Origin: Wukongibacter sp050859025
Lineage (GTDB): Bacteria; Bacillota; Clostridia; Peptostreptococcales; Caminicellaceae
Length of the DNA stretch: 64,000 nt
Assembly: GCF_050859025.1 (NCBI RefSeq)
Contig: NZ_CP138200.1
Span: forward strand, 1,054,001 to 1,118,000
Direction of reading: 5' to 3'
Positions 1 through 7,842 of this stretch are shown here, piece after piece. Every line of letters begins with the position of its first letter. The first letter of the stretch is position 1. The translations under genes were made by a program, and so were the position numbers. The notes under the pieces are model-generated. The model saw nothing but the letters and a program-made list of their open reading frames with translations. It had not been told where the DNA came from and made no database searches.

Positions 1-764
1 TTGGTTATAAACGGGATGAGAATATAATATCGAATATTAACTTTAAGGTTGGCAGTGGGAAGGTCTTTACTATATTAGGGCCTAACGGAGTAGGAAAAAC
101 TACACTGCTTAAATGTATACTAGGTCTGTACAAGTGGAGAAAAGGGGAAGCACGACTGTATGGAAAACCAGTAATGGATATATCAGAGAAGGAGTTTTGG
201 AAAAATATAAGTTATGTGCCACAGGCTAGAAATCCTGCCTTCCCATATACTGTATTTGATATGGTGCTTATGGGGAGAACACCCTATTTAGGAATAATGA
301 ATATGCCTAGAAAAATAGATAAGGAAATCACTAGAGAAATTATCGAGGAAATCGGGATTTCGGAGCTATCAGGAAAGTCCTGCGGAGCTATCAGCGGAGG
401 AGAGTTACAGCTAGTATTGATTGCGAGAGCCTTAGCTTCACAGCCTAAGGTTTTAGTTTTGGATGAACCGGAATCAAATTTAGATATGAAGAATCAACTT
501 TTGATTCTGGAAGTACTTGAGAAGCTAAGTAAAGAAAAAAAGATTTCTTGTATTATAAACACTCATTTTCCTAATCATGCACTACGTATATCAGATGATA
601 CCTTAATGATGGGAAAGGATCAAAATTATATTGTTGGCAATACCTGGGATGTAGTTACAGAAGGAAACATTAAAGATATATTCGGTGTAAAGGCAGAGGA
701 AATACACCTTAGCAACAATAAAAGCAAGGCAAAAATAATTTTTCCAGTAAAAAGGATTATATAA
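1..764 (+). CDS. ABC transporter ATP-binding protein, iron-siderophore/cobalamin class (5' partial)
   Basis: The reading frame is open from base 3 and the start lies left of the window; an internal ATG at 174 falls after the Walker A motif and is not the true start. Walker A (GPNGVGKTT) lies at 78-104, followed by a Q-loop (YVPQARNP), signature (ISGGELQLVLIARAL) and Walker B (VLVLDEPESNLD). The family (FecE/BtuD-like) energises FecCD-type permeases at the inner face of the membrane. It lies 22 bp upstream of a nitrogenase-like Fe protein in the same direction, and a matching substrate-binding lipoprotein lies at 4212, so it probably serves that transporter; the permease would be upstream. The exact substrate cannot be told from the sequence. 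Confidence 0.9.
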   Translation, partial: GYKRDENIISNINFKVGSGKVFTILGPNGVGKTTLLKCILGLYKWRKGEARLYGKPVMDISEKEFWKNISYVPQARNPAFPYTVFDMVLMGRTPYLGIMNMPRKIDKEITREIIEEIGISELSGKSCGAISGGELQLVLIARALASQPKVLVLDEPESNLDMKNQLLILEVLEKLSKEKKISCIINTHFPNHALRISDDTLMMGKDQNYIVGNTWDVVTEGNIKDIFGVKAEEIHLSNNKSKAKIIFPVKRII

Positions 765-786
765 ATGGATAAGGAGAAGAAATGAG

Positions 787-1545
787 ATGAAGAAAATTGC
801 AATATATGGAAAAGGCGGTATTGGTAAATCTACTGTAACTAGTTCTTTGGCAGCGGCAATATCCAAAATGGGCTACAGAGTAATGCAAATCGGTTGTGAT
901 CCTAAGGCTGATTCCACAATCAATTTGATAAATGGTCAAGAGATAACTACTGTTATTCAATACTTAAAAGAAAATGGTTCTTGCGATGACCTTAAAGAGA
1001 TTATTGTAGAAGGTTATAATGGAGTCTTATGTATTGAAGCAGGGGGTCCTTCACCCGGTATAGGATGTGCAGGAAGAGGTATCATAACTGCATTTGAAGT
1101 TTTAGAAGAATTAAATGCCTATGAGATTCTAAAGCCGGATGTAGTATTGTTTGATGTCTTAGGAGATGTAGTTTGTGGCGGATTTGCCGTACCTATCAGA
1201 AATGGCTATGCTGATGAAGTAATTATAGTAACGTCAGGGGAGAAAATGTCTTTGTTTGCTGCTAGAAATATAAAAATGGCTGTTGATTCATTTTCACATA
1301 AAAACTATGCAAAGCTAAGGGGAATTATACTAAACAAGAGAAACATAAAGGGTGAGGAAGAAATTGTTTTAAAGCATGCTACGGAAATGGAATGTGAGAT
1401 ACTAGGAAGTGTTCCTAGGGACTCTAATATCCAATTATATGAGGAAAAGAATATGACAGTAGTTCAGGGGGATAGTGAGCTAGATATATCCAAGATTTTT
1501 ATGGGTTTAGCCGAGGAGATTGTTAAAGGTGGTGAAGGAATATGA
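787..1545 (+). CDS. Nitrogenase iron protein-like (NifH/BchL-type) ATPase
   Basis: This 252-residue P-loop protein has the NifH-type Walker A (YGKGGIGKST, residues 7-16), the switch-like GCDPKADST segment, and the two cysteines that ligate the bridging [4Fe-4S] cluster in the family (C94 in GIGCAGRG and C130 in DVVCGGFAVP). In this family a homodimer uses ATP to pass electrons to a NifDK-like partner. It is slightly shorter than true NifH. Its stop overlaps the start of the next gene (1542), which implies translational coupling to a NifD-like component. It is not a bona fide nitrogenase: no nifENB or other assembly genes are present, and the neighbours are metal-chelate transport genes. Divergent nitrogenase-like proteins act in tetrapyrrole, F430 and methylthio-alkane reduction; which of these applies, if any, is unknown. 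Confidence 0.92.
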   Translation: MKKIAIYGKGGIGKSTVTSSLAAAISKMGYRVMQIGCDPKADSTINLINGQEITTVIQYLKENGSCDDLKEIIVEGYNGVLCIEAGGPSPGIGCAGRGIITAFEVLEELNAYEILKPDVVLFDVLGDVVCGGFAVPIRNGYADEVIIVTSGEKMSLFAARNIKMAVDSFSHKNYAKLRGIILNKRNIKGEEEIVLKHATEMECEILGSVPRDSNIQLYEEKNMTVVQGDSELDISKIFMGLAEEIVKGGEGI

Positions 1546-2846
1546 AGGTGAAACCATATAGTATACCCATAGGAAAATTAAAAAAAGAGGTTAGTGGTAG
1601 AGAAAATAGGATATATCCAGATGATATCTTACATTATTGTTCTCCCAGTGTAGGCGGTTGGGGAGTAGTAAGGGTTGCATGCTTAGTTCCTGAAGCCGTA
1701 GTTCTCTTCGTTATTCCTCAGGGCTGTGGTAGACATGGAGCAATTGCTTCCTATATGCATAAATACAATAGGAAATTATTTTATATTTATTTATCGGAAG
1801 TAGACCTAGTAACGGGATGTCATATGGAGAAAATTAATAAAGCTGTTGAAAGAATAATCTATAAGCATAGACCTAAAGCCTTACTGTTATGTCATACCTG
1901 TGTAGATGATTTATTAGGTTCCGATTATGAAGCTAAGGCCTATGAAATAGAAGAAAAGTATGGAATACCCGTAAGAATAGGAACTATGAACCCAATAAAA
2001 AAGGAGAGCAAAAAGCCTCCAGAGTTAATGATACAGAATACAATCTATGGATTTTTAAAAAATAATATGAAGAAAGAAAACACAATTAATGTAATAGGTA
2101 GCTTTGCCAATATAGATAGTGAGTGTGAAATACATGAATTAATGAGGGGCTGTGGTTATAAAAAATTGTTACATATTAGAGATATGGAAAGTCTAGATAG
2201 TTATATGCAAATGGCAAAATCAAAATATGCTTTTTTGATTAAGCCATCAGGAAGCTTAGCTGTAAAACATATGAAAAAAAGTCTTAACATAGATTATGTC
2301 GATGTGCCTGTGTCATATAGAAAAGAAGATATTAGAAGGAATTATGAATTAATAGGAAATATGCTTGGTGTAAAAATGGATGTTGATAAATACGAAAGAC
2401 AATCAGAAGATGTAATAAGGGAAAGTATTAGAAATATCGGAAAAATATCGGTTGCAATAGGTACTACGGCTAATGCATGTCCCTTTGAACTAGCTAGGGA
2501 ATTAGTTGAGAGAGATATTCATGTACCCTATGTATTTGCAGATCAATTAATGGTGTCAGATTATGAACACGTCGATTGGTTAAGTGAGAATGCATCCTAT
2601 ATGAAGGTTTATACTACACTAAGTCCGTCTATGATCTCCTTTATAAAAGAAGAAAATAAGGTGGATATTGCTATAGGCTTTGATGCTGGATACTTTTGCT
2701 CAGAATCAAAGACTGTGCCTCTATCGGTAGATGAACAGCCTTATGGGTATAAGGGGGTAGAAAAATTGTATTCAAGGATCTTAGAGACAATAAATAAACC
2801 ACAGAATTTTAAAAGAGAAATGTATCAATCAGGACTAGTTATATAA
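1542..2846 (+). CDS. Nitrogenase component 1-like protein (NifD-like)
   Basis: This 434-residue protein has the oxidoreductase/nitrogenase component 1 pattern: C33 (HYCSPSVGG), C62 (PQGCGRHG) and C117/C120 (LLCHTCVDDLLGSDYEA) resemble the three P-cluster-type cysteine sites of NifD. Other cysteines include C47 and C93. I see no clear equivalent of the FeMo-cofactor cysteine/histidine pair, so the substrate site is probably different. The ATG overlaps the end of the Fe-protein gene by 4 bp. It is followed after 11 bp by a second component 1-like gene, so the pair would form a heteromer reduced by the Fe protein. The substrate is unknown; ferric-chelate, tetrapyrrole or sulfur-compound reduction are possibilities suggested only by context. 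Confidence 0.85.
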   Translation: MKVKPYSIPIGKLKKEVSGRENRIYPDDILHYCSPSVGGWGVVRVACLVPEAVVLFVIPQGCGRHGAIASYMHKYNRKLFYIYLSEVDLVTGCHMEKINKAVERIIYKHRPKALLLCHTCVDDLLGSDYEAKAYEIEEKYGIPVRIGTMNPIKKESKKPPELMIQNTIYGFLKNNMKKENTINVIGSFANIDSECEIHELMRGCGYKKLLHIRDMESLDSYMQMAKSKYAFLIKPSGSLAVKHMKKSLNIDYVDVPVSYRKEDIRRNYELIGNMLGVKMDVDKYERQSEDVIRESIRNIGKISVAIGTTANACPFELARELVERDIHVPYVFADQLMVSDYEHVDWLSENASYMKVYTTLSPSMISFIKEENKVDIAIGFDAGYFCSESKTVPLSVDEQPYGYKGVEKLYSRILETINKPQNFKREMYQSGLVI

Positions 2847-2857
2847 GGAGGTATCAA

Positions 2858-4012
2858 ATGAAAGAGTTATATTCAGTCCTTCCTCCTTTTGCCCCGGATT
2901 ATTCAGGAGTTGCTTCAGTCTTTTTTGGCCTAGGAGGAAGCATAGTGATTAATGGTGCCGATGGATGTATTGGAAATGTAACGGGTTATGATGAACCCAG
3001 ATTTTACAGAAGTGATGAGATGATTTTCAGCACTGGATTAAGGGAAATACATGCAATAACTGGAGATGAAAAGTTTATATTAGACAGATTAAAAAAAGAG
3101 AATCCAAAATATGTAGTACTATTATCAACACCTACTTCTGCGATAATAGGAACGGACCACAAAGCTCTATCCGATACTATTGAAGAGAAGATGGGTATAC
3201 CAGCTTATGATTTTTCAACAACGGGAATGAATACCTATGAAAAAGGGGCATCAAAGGCACTTCTGACAATAGCCAAAAAAATGCTTAAACCAGTGGATTA
3301 TAAAAAAAATAGAAGTATTAATATAATCGGTATGATACCTTTAGATTATTGGAATGAGCCTCAACTAAGATGTATAGAAGATATATTTAAAAGGAGGGAT
3401 ATTGAGATAAATTCATGCTGGACAATGGGAGGCTCCCTAAAAGACATAGAAAGCTCATTGAAGGCACAATGCAATTTAGTTGTTTCAGTTGCGGGAATTG
3501 AGGCTGCTAGATATATGAAGGCAAAATATGATATTGACTATGTGATTGGAGTGCCTTTTGGAGGACCGTATGAAGAATGGATTGTAAATAAATTATTAAA
3601 AGGTGATGATGAATATTCATACAGCAAGGAATTAGTTAAAAAGAGTAGTAAAAAAGGAAGGATTTTAATTATTGGGGATCAAATATGGGCTAATTCATTA
3701 CGAGAGGCTATTGAACTTGAATATAATGTGGAGGTTGTAAAAGTGGTATCGTTATTTAAAATGTATTCTAAACTGAAAAGAAAATGCGATAGATTTATTC
3801 AATCTGAGGAAGAATTAGAATCAGAAATGAATGAGAATTTTTATGACTTGATTATTGGAGATCCAATTTTTAAGACCTTTATTTCTGAAATAAATAATAT
3901 TGAATATTGTGATGTTCCACATTTAGCAGTATCGAGTAGAATACATTGGGATCACAATATCTATTATATAGGGGAAGAGGGCATGGATAGAATTAGAAAA
4001 ATATTGGACTAA
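2858..4012 (+). CDS. Nitrogenase component 1-like protein (NifK-like), cysteine-poor
   Basis: This 384-residue protein starts behind AAGGAGG with good spacing. The N-terminus has the component 1 pattern (PPFAPDYSGVASVFFGLGG, then GADGCIGN with C37). Where NifD/NifK proteins usually carry the later cluster cysteine, this one reads LLSTPTSAIIGTD with no cysteine. Only one N-terminal cysteine is therefore available for a shared cluster, so any interface cluster must be ligated mostly by the NifD-like partner or be a simple [4Fe-4S]. The gene ends the co-directional trio. A long imperfect palindrome and then the substrate-binding lipoprotein follow. Confidence 0.82.
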   Translation: MKELYSVLPPFAPDYSGVASVFFGLGGSIVINGADGCIGNVTGYDEPRFYRSDEMIFSTGLREIHAITGDEKFILDRLKKENPKYVVLLSTPTSAIIGTDHKALSDTIEEKMGIPAYDFSTTGMNTYEKGASKALLTIAKKMLKPVDYKKNRSINIIGMIPLDYWNEPQLRCIEDIFKRRDIEINSCWTMGGSLKDIESSLKAQCNLVVSVAGIEAARYMKAKYDIDYVIGVPFGGPYEEWIVNKLLKGDDEYSYSKELVKKSSKKGRILIIGDQIWANSLREAIELEYNVEVVKVVSLFKMYSKLKRKCDRFIQSEEELESEMNENFYDLIIGDPIFKTFISEINNIEYCDVPHLAVSSRIHWDHNIYYIGEEGMDRIRKILD

Positions 4013-4041
4013 CTCATTATGCTAGTTCCTATAGAGAGAGC

Positions 4042-4140
4042 TTTTGATATTTCCTTTTACTTCATGCAATGAACCTGTTTTTTCATATATTTTGAAGGTG
4101 AAAACAGATTCATTGAAATCACTCAAATGAAATATCAAAA
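4042..4140. repeat. Long imperfect palindrome (repeat family D), full copy
   Basis: The 12-base outer arms (TTTTGATATTTC at 4042-4053 and its exact complement at 4129-4140) enclose a second pair of arms (CAATGAACCTGTTTT-like, one mismatch). The RNA could fold into one long hairpin between the NifK-like gene and the binding-protein gene. A partial copy lies in the opposite orientation at 16106-16143, directly after another ABC operon of the same class. Confidence 0.75.
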
Positions 4141-4211
4141 TCCTTTAAGTACTTTGAAAGTACAAATCTTTATCCGCTAGCTAAGAGTTTAAATCATTAA
4201 GGAGGAAAAAG

Positions 4212-5399
4212 ATGTTAAAGAGATTAACGCTGGTATTTATCTTTATGGTGCTGCTATTAAATGTAGGTTGTACTTCGTCAAAGGAAGAGACAGCTTCTAA
4301 CCCGGAAATAGCTTCAAAGGAAGAGGAAACCTCTAATCATGAGACAGTTTCTAGTGAAGCAAATAAAGAAATAACTAGGACAAGGATAATAATTGATCAA
4401 AATGGTAGAGAAGTAGAGATTCCTGAAAAAATAGAGAGGATAGCAACGGGAAGAATATTGCCATTTCCAGCGGTTTGGTACTTAGCAACGGGTTCAGCAG
4501 ATGAGATTATAGGTATACATCCAGCATCTAAAAGTGCGGCAGAAAACTCAATACTAAGAAAGTTTGTTCCAGAAATCTTAAATGCTGAAACCTCATTTAT
4601 ACAGGGAGATGAAATGAATATTGAAGAGTTATATAAGCTAAATCCAGATATAGTGTTTATGTATGGTGACAAGGGGAATAGATTGGAGGATTTAGAAGGG
4701 AAGGGAATTACAACTGTTGGTATACGTACAATGTCAATTGCAAATGGAAATTCCATAGAAACGTTGAACTCTTGGCTTGAATTGTTAGGAAAAATGACTA
4801 ACCAAGAAGAAAGGGCTAGTAAGATAATTGAGTATGGAAGAAAAGTAGAAAAAGAGATTAGCGAAGAGGTTAAGGTTTTAAAGGAAGAAGAAAAGATTAA
4901 AGGTTTAATGATTTTCAGAATGTCGGAAAAAAAGATAGAGGTTTCGGGTAAGAATTTCTTTGGGAACTATTGGTTAAAGCAAACGGGAGCAATAGATGTA
5001 GCTGAGAATGATATAAATATAAGGGCTGATGTAGACATGGAGCAAATATATAAGTGGAATCCAGAAGTCATTTATATTACAAACTTTACAGATATTATGC
5101 CCGAGGATTTATATAATAATAGAGTTGAGGGACAGGATTGGAGTAAAATAAAAGCAGTTAAGGATAAGAAGGTATATAAGATTCCACTTGGTATTTACCG
5201 ATGGTTTCCTCCTTGTGGAGACTCACCATTAATGTTAAAGTGGTTAGCTCAAAAAAATTATCCGAAGATATTTAAGGATTATAAAATGGAAGATGAGATT
5301 AAAGATTATTACAATGAATTTTATGATTATACTTTAACAGATGAAGAAATAAAAAGCATTCTTAATCCTGTAAAGGAAGCATCGGGAGGATATAAGTAA
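4212..5399 (+). CDS. ABC transporter substrate-binding lipoprotein, iron-complex type
   Basis: This 395-residue protein starts at an ATG behind AAGGAGG. The signal peptide ends in a lipobox (LLLNVGC), so the mature protein would be lipid-anchored outside the membrane. A Ser/Glu-rich linker follows, then a FecB/BtuF-type periplasmic-binding fold with the family pattern DQNGREVEIPEKIERI and LNPDIVFMYG. It probably delivers a metal chelate to the permease served by the ATPase at the window start. Its place after the nitrogenase-like trio ties import and reduction together. The ligand (ferric siderophore, haem, cobamide or other) cannot be read from the sequence. Confidence 0.88.
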   Translation: MLKRLTLVFIFMVLLLNVGCTSSKEETASNPEIASKEEETSNHETVSSEANKEITRTRIIIDQNGREVEIPEKIERIATGRILPFPAVWYLATGSADEIIGIHPASKSAAENSILRKFVPEILNAETSFIQGDEMNIEELYKLNPDIVFMYGDKGNRLEDLEGKGITTVGIRTMSIANGNSIETLNSWLELLGKMTNQEERASKIIEYGRKVEKEISEEVKVLKEEEKIKGLMIFRMSEKKIEVSGKNFFGNYWLKQTGAIDVAENDINIRADVDMEQIYKWNPEVIYITNFTDIMPEDLYNNRVEGQDWSKIKAVKDKKVYKIPLGIYRWFPPCGDSPLMLKWLAQKNYPKIFKDYKMEDEIKDYYNEFYDYTLTDEEIKSILNPVKEASGGYK

Positions 5400-5410
5400 T
5401 AAAATTTTGA

Positions 5411-5436
5411 GATGGCGTAAAAAGCCATCTTTTTCT
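5411..5436 (+). terminator. Rho-independent terminator after the nif-like/ABC operon
   Basis: Stem GATGGC / GCCATC with a short A-rich loop, followed by TTTTTCT, 12 bases after the stop codon. Confidence 0.85.
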
Positions 5437-5452
5437 ATGAAAAATTATTTAA

Positions 5453-5524
5453 CTCATGTATATCTAAAATTTTCAGAAATACTGAATATATATGTATAAA
5501 TTAAGTTTTACCAGAAACTCTATA
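5453..5524. repeat. Repeat family A, partial (right half)
   Basis: Carries the family's ATGTATAAATTAAG arm and the ACTCTATA end but lacks a clear left arm. It abuts a short deletion form of the same element. Confidence 0.6.
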
Positions 5525-5565
5525 TATAGAGTTTCCAGTCAAAACTTTAATTTGAGCTCTCTATA
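5525..5565. repeat. Repeat family A, internally deleted short form
   Basis: Both terminal motifs are present (TATAGAGTTTCCAGTC at the left, CTCTCTATA at the right) with the palindromic centre missing. Confidence 0.6.
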
Positions 5566-5873
5566 AATAGTATAAAATAGGATTAATAGACATGAAAATA
5601 ATGCAAAAAGTCATAGGATTAGCAATAGATAGGTGAAAAGAGATACAAGAAAAAGTATCTTTTTTTTTGTACAATATAATTAGCCAATGATTATTTATAG
5701 AGAATTTAAAACTTTGCTGTGCCCTTTTATTTCTAAGTTGCTTATCGGATTCTCAAGCTACTGACTAGAATACCTTTTAAGTCTATAGATATATTAGAAA
5801 TAAAAATGATTTTTATATTTTAAGCTTTCTATAAATAAGGAGAGGCAATAAAAAGTAAAGGGTGAGGATTAGA
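5566..5873 (+). other. Non-coding gap with one terminator-like hairpin
   Basis: No convincing gene. A stem AGATAC / GTATCT followed by nine or more T residues lies at about 5640-5669 and looks like a terminator of a short transcript. The rest is AT-rich upstream sequence of the lipoprotein gene. I do not recognise a riboswitch here. Confidence 0.5.
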
Positions 5874-6881
5874 ATGAAAAGAGTATTACTATTCTTACTT
5901 TCAGTTGTATTTTTAATCTCGTTAGCTGCATGTAAGAATGATGATTTTGATGCATATATTAAAGCCGTTAATAAGACTAATGAAATTAAAAGAGGTCAGC
6001 AATCAAAGGATCTGAAAATAAATATGGATTTTGATATGGAGGGTCTATCGGATGAAGAAATAAAGAAGTTGAGTTATTTTAAAAGCCTTAATTCTAAGTT
6101 CAATATAACCTTCGATAATGATTTAAATAAAAGCATAGGAAGAAATTATTTCAATTTTGGAGGGTTAGGTTTTGATATGACTTTCTATAGAAATGGAGAA
6201 GAGAGCTTTATAAAGATGCCAATACTAGGGAAGTATTTGCTTCTTGATGAAAGCTTAATAGATACTTACCTTAAGGACGAAGAAATTGACAAAGAAGAAA
6301 AGAAATGTATATCAGAAAAAACCATTAAAGAATTAGGTGAAAAATGGATTGATACTATAAAAAGAGATGATGTATTTGCTGGCAAAGATAGTGTAATGTC
6401 CACACCAGAAGGTGAGGTAAAGGTTACTGAGTATACTATCAAATTAACCGATGAACAGTTTAAGAAGCTTTTAACCGAATCGGGAGATATTTTATTGAAG
6501 GATGAAAAACTTAAGGAAACCATAGATGAATATGTTAGAAGAATTAGAGAAGGAGAATCGGATTTTAACTTTAATGATGCAATAAGCAATTTTAAAGAAG
6601 GTATAGAAGAAAGTGAGTTTGAGAATCTATCATATATAGCATTTATAGATATAGATGGATATATAGTTAAAGAAATAATTGAATTTAGTATTAGATTTAG
6701 GGGACAAAAGTATGAGGGGATGAATGGATTCGAATATTATCTTGAAACAAATAGCTGGGATATAGAGAAAGACCAGAAATTTGAGTTTCCAGAGCTTACT
6801 AAAGAAAATACTATGGATATCGACGAAATAGATAAAGGAATACCATTTATATTTGAGAATCTCTCTGATAATGAGAAATAG
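5874..6881 (+). CDS. Lipoprotein of unknown function linked to an ABC-2 exporter
   Basis: I choose the ATG at 5874 because GGGTGAGG sits 6 bases upstream; an in-frame GTG at 5862 lies inside that ribosome site. The protein is about 335 residues, with a short basic N-terminus, a hydrophobic stretch and a lipobox (ISLAAC), then an acidic, lysine-rich soluble domain. No enzyme motif is recognised. The gap to the ABC ATPase is only 10 bp, so it is probably co-transcribed with the exporter as an accessory or sensing lipoprotein. Function unknown. Confidence 0.75.
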   Translation: MKRVLLFLLSVVFLISLAACKNDDFDAYIKAVNKTNEIKRGQQSKDLKINMDFDMEGLSDEEIKKLSYFKSLNSKFNITFDNDLNKSIGRNYFNFGGLGFDMTFYRNGEESFIKMPILGKYLLLDESLIDTYLKDEEIDKEEKKCISEKTIKELGEKWIDTIKRDDVFAGKDSVMSTPEGEVKVTEYTIKLTDEQFKKLLTESGDILLKDEKLKETIDEYVRRIREGESDFNFNDAISNFKEGIEESEFENLSYIAFIDIDGYIVKEIIEFSIRFRGQKYEGMNGFEYYLETNSWDIEKDQKFEFPELTKENTMDIDEIDKGIPFIFENLSDNEK

Positions 6882-6891
6882 GAGGATAAAT

Positions 6892-7827
6892 ATGACTCTA
6901 ATTAAGGCTGTTAATATAAAAAAGTATTTTAAAAATATAAAGGCAGTAGATGGAATAAATTTCGAGGTTGAAAAAGGAGAGATATTTGGACTCCTTGGAC
7001 CAAATGGGGCAGGGAAATCCACAACAATATCTATGATATCAACTCTTATAAGGCCCGATCATGGAGATATAATATTTGAGGATAAAAGTATACTAAAGGA
7101 ACCTAAAAGCTTACAGAAGAGACTGGGAATAGTTCCACAGGATATAGCACTGTATCCTACTCTTACGGGTAATGAAAATCTCAGATTTTGGGGAAATGTA
7201 TATGGTCTGAGGGGAAAAGAGCTAAAAAGAAGGGTTGAAGAAGTAGCAGAAATCATAGGAATCAAGGATAGGTTAAAGGATAAAATAGAGAAGTATTCAG
7301 GAGGGATGAAGAGAAGAATAAATATAGGGGCTGCTCTTTTACATGAACCACAGCTGCTTATAATGGATGAACCCACAGTTGGAATAGATCCTCAATCAAG
7401 AAATCATATCCTAGATACGGTTCTAAAGCTTAATAGAGAAGGAATGACTATTATATATACTAGCCATTATATGGAGGAGGTAGAGTACCTTTGTAGTAGA
7501 ATAAGTATTATGGATAAAGGAAAGATAATTGCTTCGGGAACTAAGGATGAGTTAATAGATACTATAAAAGGTAGTAAGAGAATCAGTTTAAGCTTTGATA
7601 AAATAACTGAGAAGCTAATAAATGCTATAAAGATGATAAGCTATATAGATAAGGTTGAAATAATTGAGAAGGAGATAGTTTTAACTACTATTAACGGAGA
7701 AACAATTTTTAAAGATATTATTAGTAAGGTAAGTGAAACCGATAGCAATATAATATCCATAGATGTTAAAAATCCTAATCTTGAAGAGGTATTTTTACAC
7801 CTAACTGGCAGAGCCTTAAGGGACTAG
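6892..7827 (+). CDS. ABC-2 type transporter ATP-binding protein
   Basis: The start is taken at ATG 6892, preceded by AGGAGG; upstream in-frame codons overlap the previous gene. The 311-residue ATPase has Walker A (GPNGAGKST), Q-loop (IVPQDIALYP), signature (YSGGMKRRINIGAALLHEP) and Walker B (LLIMDEPTVGID). A C-terminal extension typical of CcmA/NatA-type exporters follows. Two ABC-2 permeases lie immediately downstream (15 bp gap, then an 8 bp overlap), giving a full exporter with two non-identical membrane subunits. The substrate (drug, peptide, sodium or lipid) is not evident. Confidence 0.93.
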   Translation: MTLIKAVNIKKYFKNIKAVDGINFEVEKGEIFGLLGPNGAGKSTTISMISTLIRPDHGDIIFEDKSILKEPKSLQKRLGIVPQDIALYPTLTGNENLRFWGNVYGLRGKELKRRVEEVAEIIGIKDRLKDKIEKYSGGMKRRINIGAALLHEPQLLIMDEPTVGIDPQSRNHILDTVLKLNREGMTIIYTSHYMEEVEYLCSRISIMDKGKIIASGTKDELIDTIKGSKRISLSFDKITEKLINAIKMISYIDKVEIIEKEIVLTTINGETIFKDIISKVSETDSNIISIDVKNPNLEEVFLHLTGRALRD

Positions 7828-7842
7828 GAGGAGGAGACAGAG

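Noticed and set aside
787..4012. True molybdenum nitrogenase (nifHDK)
   Set aside because: The NifK-like subunit lacks the needed cysteines, no FeMo-cofactor ligand pair is apparent, the subunits are short, and nifE/N/B are absent.
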